From Staphylococcus felis (GTDB lineage Bacteria > Bacillota > Bacilli > Staphylococcales > Staphylococcaceae): a stretch of 64,000 bases of DNA. Shown one piece after another: positions 29,101-38,693 of the stretch (position 1 is its first letter; every line of letters starts with the position of its first letter). Both the position numbers and the translations under genes were made by a program. Under the pieces are notes generated by a model. It saw only the letters and a program-made list of their open reading frames with translations. It searched no databases and was not told where the DNA came from. The stretch spans positions 1,984,001 through 2,048,000 of the forward strand of contig NZ_CP027770.1 in assembly GCF_003012915.1 (NCBI RefSeq), given 5' to 3'.

Positions 29101-29518
29101 AGTATAACTTTTGTTGCCCACCCGCATAGCAGGTGGTTTATTGTTTCGCACGTTTTACGTGCTCAACTGACTGAAGTCATTAATTAAGGCGTTATGCAAT
29201 AATGGATTGCTTAACGCCTTTTTTGTTGTGTGGTCATAAAGTCTTGAACATTAATGCCTCTTTTAATACAACATAAATCAGTAAAATTGAGTTGGTAAAA
29301 CATATTTTATAACTTAGGGGTGTGAATAAATATAGCACATTTGATTGATTCCTAAGCCGAGACTTCTGAGGCATCTTGCCGTAACCGAAAATCCATTTTA
29401 AGATTGGGTAAGTTCAACCTTAAAATGAGTTGAGGCGAGGCGCCTAGAAAAGCGAGGCTTTATGGATCAATTAAATAAATGAAATTATTTATACACCAGT
29501 CCGATTTACTATAGAACC

Positions 29519-29526
29519 CTAATAAA
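29519..29526. repeat. 8-bp target site duplication, right copy
   Basis: CTAATAAA, identical to 28381–28388, directly abuts the right inverted repeat. The sequence after it (a bidirectional terminator) would have followed the glyS stop codon before the insertion. Confidence 0.9.
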
Positions 29527-29530
29527 TCAC

Positions 29531-29573
29531 AAAAAAACTTCGAATCGATAAGTCTTAGATTCGAAGTTTTTTT
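29531..29573. terminator. Bidirectional terminator of recO and (originally) glyS
   Basis: AAAAAAACTTCGAATC and GATTCGAAGTTTTTTT form a 16-bp perfect stem with an 11-base loop and T-runs on both strands. It ends recO on the minus strand 11 bp after its stop. It was probably the glyS terminator too, now 1.1 kb from glyS because of the insertion. Confidence 0.92.
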
Positions 29574-29583
29574 AATGATTGTT

Positions 29584-30336
29584 TTATTGTTCGAGTCGCT
29601 TAAGTTGATTAATAAGGCGTTGACTTTTAAAAAATATTCCTGCATATTCTCGATATAATAATAAAATAAACTGTGACATCTCTTCTATAATATCTGCATG
29701 AATACGTATTTCATTTATCTTATCCAACGGCAATTGTATTAAAGCACTTGTTAAATAAATCGTCTTGTTTGAAAGCGGTAATGCATGTTCGTCACGGTGC
29801 TTAACTTCTTTCGAAATAATACCATTGTAGCGAAAGCTATACCCGGCAAATGAAGCGGGATTTGTATTTTCTGTTAGGACACATCGGTTTAACGATACAT
29901 TAAACCCGAAATAAGGCATACATTTTAACAACACGATATTAGCGATGAGTTGTGCTGAAACACCTTGTTGAATACGGCTAATAGCGAACATAAGTAAATC
30001 ATACAATGGCTGACTTGTTTCAATGTCTTCCATAGCTTTATCAATTGTTTCTAAACATAGGCTTGCGTAGCTATTTACATAGATATCGGTTCTTAAATCA
30101 TAATTTAAATCAATCACATCGATTGAATTTAAGGTCCCCATTCCACGCCATTTATTGTAGATAAACAATCCATAAACAAAAAGTTGAGTTGTAGCTTGTA
30201 AGCCTGACTTTACTTTTTTAGCGCGCCTTACCATAAGTGGAACTTTAGCACCATGTTCATTTAAAATAGTGATAATTTTATCGGATTCACCATAATCTAC
30301 TACTTTTATGATGATGCCTTTTTGTTTTACTAGCAC
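29584..30336 (-). CDS. recO: DNA repair protein RecO
   Basis: RecO works with RecR and RecF to load RecA on SSB-coated DNA. The 250-residue protein has the N-terminal OB fold ([21 protein letters not shown]), the basic segment [20 protein letters not shown] near residue 38, and a helical C-terminal domain ending [12 protein letters not shown]. The start is a GTG at 30336 behind AGGATGG; no ATG is available in frame nearby. The four-cysteine zinc site of some RecO proteins is not present. It is the last gene of the phoH-ybeY-dgkA-cdd-era-recO run. Confidence 0.93.
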   Translation of the reverse strand: MLVKQKGIIIKVVDYGESDKIITILNEHGAKVPLMVRRAKKVKSGLQATTQLFVYGLFIYNKWRGMGTLNSIDVIDLNYDLRTDIYVNSYASLCLETIDKAMEDIETSQPLYDLLMFAISRIQQGVSAQLIANIVLLKCMPYFGFNVSLNRCVLTENTNPASFAGYSFRYNGIISKEVKHRDEHALPLSNKTIYLTSALIQLPLDKINEIRIHADIIEEMSQFILLLYREYAGIFFKSQRLINQLKRLEQ

Positions 30337-30361
30337 ATTGTCACCATCCTGAGGTTTTTAA

Positions 30362-31258
30362 TTACTCATCTTCAACATAGCCCATTTGCTTTATAAATTT
30401 AGATTTGTTGCGCCAATCTTTTTGAACTTTTACCCACAAATCAAGATAAACTTTTGAGCCAAGAAGATATTCAATATCATGGCGTGCACGTTGACCAATA
30501 GTTTTTAATTTCTTGCCACCCTTACCTATGATAATTCCTTTTTGAGAATCACGTTCGACATATATAATTGCTTCAACTGTTACGCGATCTTCGCTTTCTC
30601 GAATCATACGTTCAACATTAACGCCTATTGAGTGAGGAATTTCTTCAGTTGTTGTTTCAAGAATTTTTTCGCGTATTAATTCACTCACTACAAATTGCTC
30701 AGGATGATCAGATATTTGACCGTCAGGATAGTACTTTGGACCCTCAGGTAGATAATTTTTTAATACTGAGATGAAGTGATCGACATTATGACCTTCTAAC
30801 GCTGAAATTGGAATGATTTCTGCAAAATCCATATATTTTTTATATGAATCAATAATGGGCATCAATTGATCTGGGTGAATCAAGTCGATTTTATTTAAAA
30901 CTAAAAATACAGGTGTTTTTAAATGTTTTAACATGTCCATAATGTATTGGTCTCCTCGCCCAATAGGCTCATTGACGTTAACCATAAACATCACGCAATC
31001 AATTTCTGAAAGGGTATTTTTAGCTACTTTCATCATATAATCTCCTAATTTATGCTTAGGCTTATGAATACCAGGGGTGTCTAAAAATATTATTTGAGCA
31101 TCTTTCTCAGTCATAACACCTTGAATTTTATTGCGTGTTGTTTGTGCTTTGTCAGACATAATTGCTATTTTATGACCTATTACACGATTGACAAATGTTG
31201 ATTTCCCAACATTTGGTCGACCAATAATTGTAACAAATCCTGATTTGTAACTTGTCAT
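30362..31258 (-). CDS. era: Ribosome-assembly GTPase Era
   Basis: Era is an essential GTPase that binds the 3' end of 16S rRNA during small-subunit maturation. The 298-residue protein has G1 GRPNVGKS (residue 13), the switch I threonine in QTTRNKI, G3 DTPG near 60, G4 NKID near 120, and G5 SAL near 150. A C-terminal KH domain carries [15 protein letters not shown] near 240. The ATG is 3 bp after the cdd stop codon. Confidence 0.97.
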   Translation of the reverse strand: MTSYKSGFVTIIGRPNVGKSTFVNRVIGHKIAIMSDKAQTTRNKIQGVMTEKDAQIIFLDTPGIHKPKHKLGDYMMKVAKNTLSEIDCVMFMVNVNEPIGRGDQYIMDMLKHLKTPVFLVLNKIDLIHPDQLMPIIDSYKKYMDFAEIIPISALEGHNVDHFISVLKNYLPEGPKYYPDGQISDHPEQFVVSELIREKILETTTEEIPHSIGVNVERMIRESEDRVTVEAIIYVERDSQKGIIIGKGGKKLKTIGQRARHDIEYLLGSKVYLDLWVKVQKDWRNKSKFIKQMGYVEDE

Positions 31259-31261
31259 GAT

Positions 31262-31663
31262 TTATAAATCCTTTCCTGAAAAGCCGTATGGCAATAATTG
31301 ATCCACAGTAGATGCTCTCATCTCACCAGTTTGATTTGTCATATATACTGGCATTTCATCGTCGCATAATTCTTTTAAGACTTGACGGCAAGGTCCACAT
31401 GGTGATGCCAATGAAGGACTATCTACTGTAATAGTAATGGACTCGAAATCTCCAGGTCTGTACCCTTCTGAAATGGCTGCCACTAAAGCAGAACGCTCGG
31501 CACATATGCAAGATGGATAGGCAGCATTTTCAACATTTGCACCATGAAATGTTCGACCATCCTTAGTAATTAAATAAGCTCCCACTTTAAATCCACTATA
31601 AGGTGCATAAGCTTTTTGTTGTGCTTTTCTAACTTCTTCATAATGTTTATTTGTATACTCCAT
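31262..31663 (-). CDS. cdd: Cytidine deaminase
   Basis: This enzyme deaminates cytidine and deoxycytidine for pyrimidine salvage. The 133-residue tetrameric-type protein carries the catalytic HGANVENAAYPSCICAERSA (His-Ala-Glu region replaced by the C-A-E motif at residues 53–56) and the second zinc pair PCGPCRQVL near 88. The gene lies in the conserved dgkA-cdd-era order. Confidence 0.95.
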   Translation of the reverse strand: MEYTNKHYEEVRKAQQKAYAPYSGFKVGAYLITKDGRTFHGANVENAAYPSCICAERSALVAAISEGYRPGDFESITITVDSPSLASPCGPCRQVLKELCDDEMPVYMTNQTGEMRASTVDQLLPYGFSGKDL

Positions 31664-31678
31664 AAAAGTTCTCCTGAT

Positions 31679-32014
31679 TTATATTATTTTAGGTATAAAG
31701 ATAATGCAAGCTACTATTATTGCAAAAACAGATGATATTAACACGCTGAATGCTGCAATATCTTTAGCATATTTTGCTAATGGATGATATTTATCTGTAA
31801 CAAGGTCGACTGTGAATTCAATCGCTGTATTAATTGCTTCTGTAGTCCAAACTAAAAAGGTTGCTAAAATTAAAAACAACCATTCGAATTGATTGACTTG
31901 AAAGATAATGGCAAGTATCAAAACGACTAACCCACAAATCAAATGATAGGTGAAATTTGGATCTTTTTTTAAGAGTATTTTACCGCCCTCAAAGGCATAT
32001 TTAAAACGCTTCAT
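31679..32014 (-). CDS. dgkA: Undecaprenol kinase / diacylglycerol kinase family protein
   Basis: This is a small membrane kinase of 111 residues with three helices. Family hallmarks are the [35 protein letters not shown] segment around residues 60–90, holding the catalytic glutamates and aspartate. Firmicute members prefer undecaprenol, recycling the lipid carrier for cell wall synthesis. Its ATG overlaps the ybeY stop codon as ATGA. Confidence 0.92.
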   Translation of the reverse strand: MKRFKYAFEGGKILLKKDPNFTYHLICGLVVLILAIIFQVNQFEWLFLILATFLVWTTEAINTAIEFTVDLVTDKYHPLAKYAKDIAAFSVLISSVFAIIVACIIFIPKII

Positions 32015-32475
32015 GAGTCTCTCGTTAAACCAAAATCATTGAGAATTATTTTTTGTCGACCGAACATTTCTCGTTCTTCTTCATCATTCATATGATCGTA
32101 GCCTAATAAATGCAAAAATCCGTGTAATGCTAAAAAGCCTAATTCACGTTCAAATGAATGATTATATTCATTTGCTTGAGCCTTTGCTACATCAGTACAA
32201 ATAATAATATCACCTAATACACGAGGCAAATCGACACCTTCAAAAAGCTCTTCTTGCTCTTCAAACGCAAATGAAATAACGTCAGTAACACGGTCTTTAT
32301 TTCGATACTCTTTATTAATAGCCTGAATTTCTTCCTCGTCAACAAATGTTACAGAGAGTTCAGCATCTTCTGAAATACCTTCTTTTGTTTTAGCAAAGTT
32401 AAGTAATTCACGAATATGCTCATACCACTTTGGATCAACATTTTGTGTGTGATCACTAAAGTCAATTGTGAACAT
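32011..32475 (-). CDS. ybeY: Endoribonuclease YbeY
   Basis: YbeY is a zinc-dependent RNase acting in 16S rRNA 3'-end processing and ribosome quality control. The zinc motif [11 protein letters not shown] (H-x3-H-x5-H) is near residue 115. I choose the ATG at 32475 (MFTIDF, 154 residues) because AGGAGG precedes it properly; a longer frame from 32490 overlaps phoH. It starts 1 bp after the phoH stop codon region, matching the conserved phoH-ybeY pair. Confidence 0.93.
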   Translation of the reverse strand: MFTIDFSDHTQNVDPKWYEHIRELLNFAKTKEGISEDAELSVTFVDEEEIQAINKEYRNKDRVTDVISFAFEEQEELFEGVDLPRVLGDIIICTDVAKAQANEYNHSFERELGFLALHGFLHLLGYDHMNDEEEREMFGRQKIILNDFGLTRDS

Positions 32476-32476
32476 A

Positions 32477-33421
32477 CTACTCCTCCTCATATTTAGTAAT
32501 AATACGACCTACAAGTGGGTGGCGAACAACATCTGTTTCATCGAGTTGCTGAATACTTAACCCTTTAATACCTTTAAGGCGCTGCTCGGCTTCAATTAGA
32601 CCGCTTTTAATCCCTTTTGGTAAATCGATTTGCGTTTTATCACCAGTCACCACCATTTTAGAGCCAAATCCTAATCGTGTTAAAAACATTTTCATTTGAG
32701 CATGTGTGGTATTTTGAGCTTCATCCAAAATAACAAAAGCATCGTCTAAAGTACGTCCGCGCATGTACGCTAGAGGTGCGATTTCAATCACACCTCTCTC
32801 AATGAGCCTTGCTGTTTGCTCGGCACCTAATACGGTGTTTAAACCATCATATAGAGGTCTCAAATAAGGGTCTACCTTTTCTTTTAAATCTCCCGGTAGG
32901 AACCCTAACGATTCTCCAGCTTCAACAGCTGGTCGTGTTAAAACAATGCGTTTAACTTTGCCTGCACGTAATGTTTTGGCAGCATAAACAACTGCTAAAA
33001 ATGTTTTACCTGTACCTGCTGGACCAATACCAAAAACCATATCATTTTTTTTCATTGCATGGATATACATACGTTGTCCCATTGTTTTAGCGCGTATTGT
33101 TTTACCGAAAGCATCTTTAGTGATTTCTTCTTCATAAAGATCGATTAAATGCTCAATTTGGCCATTTTTAGCCATTTTTATCGCGGCTTGGACATCTTTG
33201 ACAGTAATTGAAGCTCCTTGTTCAATCACTTTTAATAAATTACGTAAAACGCATTCAGCCTGCGTCACTTCTTCTATTTGAGCCCCTTTAACTGCGACTT
33301 CTTGACCTCTCGCGTGTATTACTACATCAAATGCTTCCTCAAGGAGTTTAATATGTTCATCATGGTTTCCTAATAAAGCTTGTGCTTGATGAATATCATC
33401 AATCTGAATGATTCCAGGCAT
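32477..33421 (-). CDS. phoH: PhoH family ATPase/RNA-associated protein
   Basis: This cytoplasmic NTPase of the PhoH (YbeZ) type is 314 residues long. The Walker A motif [12 protein letters not shown] lies near residue 125, Walker [11 protein letters not shown] near 220, and the following sensor segment [18 protein letters not shown] near 240. It is thought to work with YbeY on RNA. AAGGAG precedes the ATG. It is the first gene of the operon that runs to recO. Confidence 0.93.
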   Translation of the reverse strand: MPGIIQIDDIHQAQALLGNHDEHIKLLEEAFDVVIHARGQEVAVKGAQIEEVTQAECVLRNLLKVIEQGASITVKDVQAAIKMAKNGQIEHLIDLYEEEITKDAFGKTIRAKTMGQRMYIHAMKKNDMVFGIGPAGTGKTFLAVVYAAKTLRAGKVKRIVLTRPAVEAGESLGFLPGDLKEKVDPYLRPLYDGLNTVLGAEQTARLIERGVIEIAPLAYMRGRTLDDAFVILDEAQNTTHAQMKMFLTRLGFGSKMVVTGDKTQIDLPKGIKSGLIEAEQRLKGIKGLSIQQLDETDVVRHPLVGRIITKYEEE

Positions 33422-33557
33422 AAAGTAGCTCCTTTACAAATAATCTTAAGTTTAATGTATCAAATTTAAAATACGAGTTGCAATTGTTAATAGCCAATGC
33501 ATCGTTATTATATCATGATTTTAGACTTTATTCTTGAATGGTACGTAAATTGAAAAT

Positions 33558-33592
33558 AGAAAAAGCTAAGACATTAAACGCCTTAGCTTTTC
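33558..33592. terminator. Terminator between the hypothetical gene and phoH
   Basis: AAAAAGCTAAG pairs with CTTAGCTTTT around a short loop (33559–33591), with A- and T-runs at both ends. It lies 32 bp after the stop of the minus-strand hypothetical gene that follows floA. Confidence 0.85.
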
Positions 33593-33623
33593 ATTTCAAA
33601 AGATGCTTGTTATTGATTTCGTG

Positions 33624-34238
33624 TTAAAGTTGTTTTGGTTTGTTGATGATTTCAGACCAAATGATGCCATTTACGACAGGATCTTTTGAAAATGTTAATG
33701 ATTCATTTGTGCTTTGATTATTTTGAGGTGTTCTAAGTTGTTGTAACTTCAAACGTTTTGTACGTTCAGATAAATATTTATCATTTAAAATATCATAAGC
33801 TCTTTTTTCGATATATTCTTTTTGTTTAACACGTTCTAAATCAATTTCTTTTTCTAAATGAGATAATTGTTCATTTAGTATTTCTTTTAATGGTGTTTCA
33901 TTTGATGAATCATCCGTCTTTCTACGGGATGCTGTTTGCCTTGTCCATGAGGGCTTTTGTTTCTCGTCAGTTCTTTGCTTTGGAGCATTCGGTTCATAGG
34001 GCTGCTTTTTTTCAGATTGCGGCTTTGATGTTTCAGTTTCTTCACTTAAAAGTTCTGCTTCAGCTTCTTTCACTTTTCTTTGTACTTTATCTAAAAAGGT
34101 CTCATTTTGATCAGCTTTAGAAGTTGAAGTCGGTTGAGGTTTCTTTTGCTCTTGTCGCTTTTTGTGACTTTTATCATTAACAGCACTAATAATGGAAATA
34201 ATGACAGTAATGATAAATATAATAGTACCTATACTCAT
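33624..34238 (-). CDS. Hypothetical membrane-anchored, charged protein
   Basis: I do not recognise a named family. The 204-residue protein starts with one hydrophobic helix (MSIGTIIFIITVIISIISAV, residues 1–20). A long hydrophilic region rich in Lys, Glu, Gln and Ser follows (residues 24–110, low complexity, probably disordered), then a helical part with LEKEIDLERVKQKEYIEKRAYDILNDKYLSERTKRLKL around 130–170 that could form a coiled coil. It starts 15 bp after floA and ends before a strong terminator, so it is the last gene of the nfeD-floA unit. A membrane-linked partner of flotillin is possible but unproven. Confidence 0.8.
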   Translation of the reverse strand: MSIGTIIFIITVIISIISAVNDKSHKKRQEQKKPQPTSTSKADQNETFLDKVQRKVKEAEAELLSEETETSKPQSEKKQPYEPNAPKQRTDEKQKPSWTRQTASRRKTDDSSNETPLKEILNEQLSHLEKEIDLERVKQKEYIEKRAYDILNDKYLSERTKRLKLQQLRTPQNNQSTNESLTFSKDPVVNGIIWSEIINKPKQL

Positions 34239-34253
34239 GAAATCACCTCATTT

Positions 34254-35255
34254 TTATTGATCTGTTTTAGGTGTATTTTCATTAGGTTGTGCACTTTTAT
34301 TGATTGCTTCTCTCATGCCTGTATCAGCTTCAATATTTTTTAAGTTGTAATAATCTTTAACGCCAATATTACCAGAACGTAATGCTTCGGCCATCGCCAG
34401 TGGTACTTCTGCTTCAGCTTCAACAACTTTAGCATGCATTTCTTGAACGCGTGCTTTCATTTCTTGTTCTTGTGCTACTGCCATTGCACGACGTTCTTCA
34501 GCTTTAGCTTGAGCGATATTTTTATCTGCAATAGCTTGCTCAGTTTGTAAATCTGCACCGATATTTTTACTAATATCAACGTCAGCTATATCTATTGATA
34601 AAATTTCAAAAGCTGTACCTGAGTCTAACCCTTTACTTAGAACAGTTTTTGAAATACTGTCTGGATTTTCAAGGACTTCAGTATGGCGGTCACTTGAACC
34701 GATAGTAGATACAATCCCTTCACCTACACGAGCGATGATTGTATCTTCACCCGCACCACCTACTAAACGTGAAATATTCGCACGCACTGTAATTCTTGCT
34801 TTTGCTTTGACTTCAATACCATCCATAGCTACACCGGCTATAAACGGTGTTTCGATTACTTTAGGATTAACAGACATTTGCACTGCTTCTAAAACATCAC
34901 GACCAGCTAAATCGATAGCTGCACTTCGCTCAAATGGAAGATCAATATCTGCACGTTGCGCTGCTATATTCGCATCTACAACACGGTCTACATTACCTCC
35001 TGCAAGATAATGCGACTCCAATTGATTCGTTGTAAGCTGAAGCCCTGCTTTATGGGCTTTAATTAAAGGGCCGATAACTTTACGCGGTGAAACGCGACGT
35101 AAACGCATCCCTATAAGTGTTCCGATTCCAACTCTCACACCCGCGGCTAATGCAGAAATCCATAAACCAACAGGCACAAATGAGAATAAGATTAATAATG
35201 CAATTAATACTAATACAGCAATTACAATAATTGTAATAACGCTTGATGATATCAT
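34254..35255 (-). CDS. floA: Flotillin-like protein FloA
   Basis: FloA organises functional membrane microdomains. The 333-residue protein has an N-terminal hydrophobic hairpin (residues 5–30 and 35–45), then an SPFH/band-7-like domain with [30 protein letters not shown] near residue 115. A long glutamate/alanine-rich helix (residues 240–300, [22 protein letters not shown]) mediates oligomerisation. It is 11 bp downstream of the NfeD gene, the standard pairing for FloA. Confidence 0.94.
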   Translation of the reverse strand: MISSSVITIIVIAVLVLIALLILFSFVPVGLWISALAAGVRVGIGTLIGMRLRRVSPRKVIGPLIKAHKAGLQLTTNQLESHYLAGGNVDRVVDANIAAQRADIDLPFERSAAIDLAGRDVLEAVQMSVNPKVIETPFIAGVAMDGIEVKAKARITVRANISRLVGGAGEDTIIARVGEGIVSTIGSSDRHTEVLENPDSISKTVLSKGLDSGTAFEILSIDIADVDISKNIGADLQTEQAIADKNIAQAKAEERRAMAVAQEQEMKARVQEMHAKVVEAEAEVPLAMAEALRSGNIGVKDYYNLKNIEADTGMREAINKSAQPNENTPKTDQ

Positions 35256-35266
35256 ATTGACACTCC

Positions 35267-35980
35267 TTATTTTGAATTTTGTTCTCTAACTACAACACGT
35301 GTTCCTTCGACTTCAATAATTTTTACTGCGGTATCTTTCATAATAAATGATCCTTCAGAAACCGCATCGATACGTTGATTATCTAAGACAATAATACCAG
35401 AAGGACGTAGGTCGGTTAATGTTGTTGCATTTTGACCTACTAAATATGTGTTATCATTGTGTGATGTATAACCAGATTCTTTGCTTGTCGAATCTTTTAA
35501 AACCACTTGATCAAACAGACTAATTCTTTTTTTGAAAAATTTCACTAAAATCACCCATTCAATTACTGTTAATATCATAGCGATGATTACATTGAATAAC
35601 ATCATTGAAAGATTGTCACCCATTGTAATCAAACTAAATGTAACAAGTAACAATCCAATAATTCCAAGTATTGCTCCTACTATAAAGAGTTCAATGACTA
35701 TAAATAAAACACCAATAATAAAAGTTGAAAGCGTCACTAATGAGATACTACCTTGAATGATAAAGCCTAAAAAAATCATTAATAAGGCTATGAAACCAAC
35801 AATCCCCGCAAAATTGATTCGACGTGAATAAAGTTGGTAAAGAAAGCCTAAAAAAGTGATACAAGTTAGAAATAACGACACCTCTTGTGATGTTAGCCAG
35901 TTTGCAATATCGAGAAACAAACTTGACTTTTGGAATACAGAAAAGTGACCGAGTGTATGTATAATTATTATAATAAGCAT
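35267..35980 (-). CDS. Short NfeD-family membrane protein (FloA partner)
   Basis: The product is 237 residues from the ATG at 35980, which follows GAGGTG; a longer frame to 36100 has no ribosome-binding site. It has about four or five membrane helices (to residue 165) followed by an OB-fold-like C-terminal domain with [41 protein letters not shown]. subtilis YqeZ at the same place also carries an N-terminal ClpP-like protease domain; that domain is absent here. It is presumably co-translated with floA. Confidence 0.85.
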   Translation of the reverse strand: MLIIIIIHTLGHFSVFQKSSLFLDIANWLTSQEVSLFLTCITFLGFLYQLYSRRINFAGIVGFIALLMIFLGFIIQGSISLVTLSTFIIGVLFIVIELFIVGAILGIIGLLLVTFSLITMGDNLSMMLFNVIIAMILTVIEWVILVKFFKKRISLFDQVVLKDSTSKESGYTSHNDNTYLVGQNATTLTDLRPSGIIVLDNQRIDAVSEGSFIMKDTAVKIIEVEGTRVVVREQNSK

Positions 35981-36138
35981 TTGCACCTCACTTTCATACT
36001 TAGTAGTATACATTAAAAAAATAAAATCTAATAGTTGAATTCCTATATTTAAGTAAAATTTAAACTTTTGGGAGTATATTATTTCAAATAATATAAGCAA
36101 AAAGGATTAAGACACTATGTTAATAAGATGTGTTTATG

Positions 36139-36219
36139 AAAAAAGAGATTGAAACCTTTAGACATTTGCTACAGGAAGCCTATTTAGAATCCCATTAGCA
36201 AGCTATAGTTTCAATCTCT
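36139..36219 (-). terminator. Terminator behind rpsU
   Basis: The 12-bp perfect arms AGAGATTGAAAC (36145–36156) and GTTTCAATCTCT (36208–36219) close a 51-base loop. On the minus strand they are followed by a T-run (plus A-run at 36140–36145). The remainder of 36001–36263 has no gene. Confidence 0.75.
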
Positions 36220-36263
36220 ATATATATTAATCTTAATGTTGAGGGAGTTCAACACAAAATTAA

Positions 36264-36440
36264 TTATCTGAATTTACGCTTACGTGCAGCTTCAGATTTT
36301 TTCTTACGTTTAACACTCGGTTTTTCATAAAATTCGCGCTTACGAACTTCTTGAATTGTACCGCTTTTTGAAACTGATCGTTTAAAACGACGTAATGCAT
36401 CTTCTAATGATTCGTTTTTACGAACTACTGTTTTAGACAT
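36264..36440 (-). CDS. rpsU: 30S ribosomal protein S21
   Basis: This is a 58-residue, very basic ribosomal protein starting [21 protein letters not shown] and ending ARKRKFR. The ATG at 36440 follows a GGAGGGAGG site; the frame reaching to 36512 is not used. It is a single gene between mtaB and nfeD with its own terminator. B. subtilis has yqeY between rpsU and yqeZ; that gene is not present here. Confidence 0.96.
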
Positions 36441-36595
36441 CTGTATTTCCCTCCCTCCAAATATCAAGAAAGCTTTAATCTTATTTGCATGATTATTCAA
36501 CCATGTAAACATTAGTATAAATTAAATCTTTATATTGGTCAATCTACAAAGTTACATTTTTTTAATAAAATTTTAAATTTGAATGATCTAAGCTA

Positions 36596-37942
36596 TCAAA
36601 CTAATACTTTTTGTTCTGTGTCGTTTGAAGCATGCTGAACAGTGCGTATTAAAGCACCTTTGTTAAGTGGATATCCAGATTTTTTAACTTTTACTTTACA
36701 AATCTCGCCAATTAAAGATTCATGACCTTCAAACTCAACCTTCATATAATTATCAGCATAACCGACTAAAACGCCATCGCGAGACCCTTTTTCTTCAGGG
36801 ATTACTTCTAAAACGCTATTTTCAAAGCGTGATGCATAAGTTTTAGCAAGTTGATTACTTAATTCAATGAGTTTGTGAACACGCTTGTTTTTGATGTTTT
36901 CATCAATTTGATTATCCATCCGTGCAGCTGGTGTGCCAATTCTTGGCGAATATGGAAAAACATGTAATTCTGAAAATTGATGTTGTACTATAAAATCATA
37001 AGTTTCTTGAAATTCCGCTTCTGTTTCGCCGGGAAATCCTACAATAACATCACTCGTAACGGCTAACCCAGGAAGAGCAGCATGTAGTTTTTGTAACCGC
37101 TCTGAAAAGTGTGACATAGAGTATTTACGTCGCATTCTCTTAAGTACAGTATCCGAACCAGATTGTAGAGGGACATGAAGGTGTCTTACCACTTTTTGAG
37201 ATTGTTTAAGTACTTCGATGACTTCATCTGTTAGTTGACTTGCCTCAATTGACGAGATACGTATTCGCTCAAGACCATCAACTGATTCAAGATCGCGTAA
37301 GAGTTGAGCTAAGTTATAGTTTTTTAAATCTTGTCCATAACCACCTGTATGAATACCAGTTAATACTATTTCTTTATAACCGGAATTAACAAGCTGTGTG
37401 GCTTGTTCAATCACTTTTTCAGGATCACGTGAGCGCATTAAACCACGAGCCCATGGAATAATACAAAATGTACAGAAATTGTTACAACCTTCTTGAATCT
37501 TTAAAGACGCTCTTGTACGGTCTGTAAAATAAGGTACATCTAATTCTTCGTAAGTACGGTTTTTCATTATATTACTTACACCATTGATAGGTTGGCGTTC
37601 TTTATTAAACTGTTCAATATATGTAAGTAACTTATGACGGTCTTGAGTTCCAACTACGATATCGACTCCAGGAATTTCCATAATTTCAGCTGAAGATGTT
37701 TGTGCATAACATCCAGTGACACAGATGACAGCATCAGGATTTTTGCGAATGGCGCGTCGTATGATTTGACGGCTCTTTTTATCTCCTGTGTTAGTTACCG
37801 TGCATGTATTAATAACGAATACGTCTGCATTTTGTTCAAAGTCGACGCGATCGTATGAAGATTCTTTAAATAATTGCCAAATTGCCTCAGTTTCATAATG
37901 GTTAACCTTACAACCTAAAGTATGAAAAGCTACTGTTGACAT
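36596..37942 (-). CDS. mtaB: tRNA ms2t6A37 methylthiotransferase MtaB
   Basis: MtaB adds a methylthio group to t6A37 of tRNA. The 448-residue radical-SAM enzyme has an N-terminal UPF0004 domain with three cluster cysteines (TLGCKVN, NTCTVT, VTGCYAQ). The radical-SAM motif CNNFCTFCIIPWARG lies near residue 148, and a C-terminal TRAM domain follows from about 375. It is the last gene of the hrcA operon, 4 bp downstream of rsmE. Confidence 0.94.
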   Translation of the reverse strand: MSTVAFHTLGCKVNHYETEAIWQLFKESSYDRVDFEQNADVFVINTCTVTNTGDKKSRQIIRRAIRKNPDAVICVTGCYAQTSSAEIMEIPGVDIVVGTQDRHKLLTYIEQFNKERQPINGVSNIMKNRTYEELDVPYFTDRTRASLKIQEGCNNFCTFCIIPWARGLMRSRDPEKVIEQATQLVNSGYKEIVLTGIHTGGYGQDLKNYNLAQLLRDLESVDGLERIRISSIEASQLTDEVIEVLKQSQKVVRHLHVPLQSGSDTVLKRMRRKYSMSHFSERLQKLHAALPGLAVTSDVIVGFPGETEAEFQETYDFIVQHQFSELHVFPYSPRIGTPAARMDNQIDENIKNKRVHKLIELSNQLAKTYASRFENSVLEVIPEEKGSRDGVLVGYADNYMKVEFEGHESLIGEICKVKVKKSGYPLNKGALIRTVQHASNDTEQKVLV

Positions 37943-37946
37943 ATAT

Positions 37947-38693
37947 TCACCCCATTAAATCTATTTCATAACTTATAGCACTTAATGCATAAAGTGGTGC
38001 AGTTTCAGCTCTTAAAATTCTAGGCCCTAATGCAATTTTTATTGCTTTATCACTGAATAAATTAATTTCTTCTGATGAAAAGCCACCTTCAGGACCGAAA
38101 ATGAGTAGAATATGGGAATCTTTATCTAAATTTTGGATAACTTTTTTAAAATTAGATTTTTCACCATTTTTGGCTGTTTCTTCGTATGCTATAAGTACAT
38201 AGTCATATTTGTTTATCATATCATAAATAGCATTTAAATTCGAGATATATTTCACTTCCGGAATCATTTGACGATAACTTTGTTCAGCTGCTTCTTTGAC
38301 TATTTTTTGCCATCTATCAAGTTTCTTATTCACTTTAGATTCTGTTAATTTAACAATTGAACGATCCATATGAGTCGCTATAAAAGATGTAGCACCTAAT
38401 TCTGTTCCCTTTTGCAAGAGCCACTCATATTTATCTGACTTTATAAGTCCGCTACAAATTGTAATCTCAACAGGTAGTTCTGTATGAATATTTATCAATT
38501 CCATTGTCATGATTTCAATTGAATCATCTGTGCTTAATATTTTAGATTTATAAGTACCATTTAAAAAGTTAATAATAATTTCATCATTAACTGACAAACG
38601 CATTACATTTTTTATATGATGGATATCTTCTTTTTGAGTGATAAAAAAACGCTGATGACATTCAGCGTTTTCTTTTAAAAAATAACGTTGCAT
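37947..38693 (-). CDS. rsmE: 16S rRNA (uracil1498-N3)-methyltransferase RsmE
   Basis: RsmE methylates U1498 of 16S rRNA. It is a SPOUT-fold methyltransferase with an N-terminal PUA-like domain. The knot motif ILLIFGPEGGFSSEEI lies near residue 195, with LGPRILRAETAPLYALS near 220. I choose the ATG at 38693 (MQRYFL, 248 residues), which overlaps the prmA stop codon by one base (TAATG); the frame to 38729 lies inside prmA. Confidence 0.93.
   Translation of the reverse strand: MQRYFLKENAECHQRFFITQKEDIHHIKNVMRLSVNDEIIINFLNGTYKSKILSTDDSIEIMTMELINIHTELPVEITICSGLIKSDKYEWLLQKGTELGATSFIATHMDRSIVKLTESKVNKKLDRWQKIVKEAAEQSYRQMIPEVKYISNLNAIYDMINKYDYVLIAYEETAKNGEKSNFKKVIQNLDKDSHILLIFGPEGGFSSEEINLFSDKAIKIALGPRILRAETAPLYALSAISYEIDLMG

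Larger units (their letters stand above)
28422..29180 (-). mobile_element. IS200/IS605-family insertion sequence
   Basis: This element of about 755 bp interrupts MITE copy 1. It carries a single tnpA and no terminal inverted repeats or target duplication, as expected for IS200-type single-strand transposition. Subterminal hairpins lie at both ends: CCACCCGT/ACGGGTGG at 28428–28446 and CCACC-GC/GC-GGTGG at 29118–29136. On the minus strand the 29118 hairpin is at the left end. Boundaries were placed by comparison with the uninterrupted copy at 48 kb and are uncertain by a few bases because of the TTAA-rich junction. Confidence 0.85.
28389..29518. mobile_element. ISL3-like non-autonomous element (MITE), copy 1, split by IS200-type element
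   Basis: The unit is bounded by 24-bp inverted repeats (28389–28412 and 29495–29518) and by a perfect 8-bp target duplication CTAATAAA. The left repeat starts GGCTCTCAGTC and the right (inverted) starts GGTTCTATAGT; they share the inner end GGACTGGT and match at about 17 of 24 places. Without the nested insertion (about 28422–29180) it is about 370 bp and matches the copy at 48087–48454 in inverted orientation with only a handful of differences. It has no transposase of its own. The 8-bp duplication and GGYTCT ends fit the ISL3 family, but that family name is inference. Confidence 0.85.

Noticed and set aside
29460..29645. Minus-strand 61-codon frame at the MITE right end
   Set aside because: It runs from the recO end through the terminator into the inverted repeat; no start signal or homology is evident.
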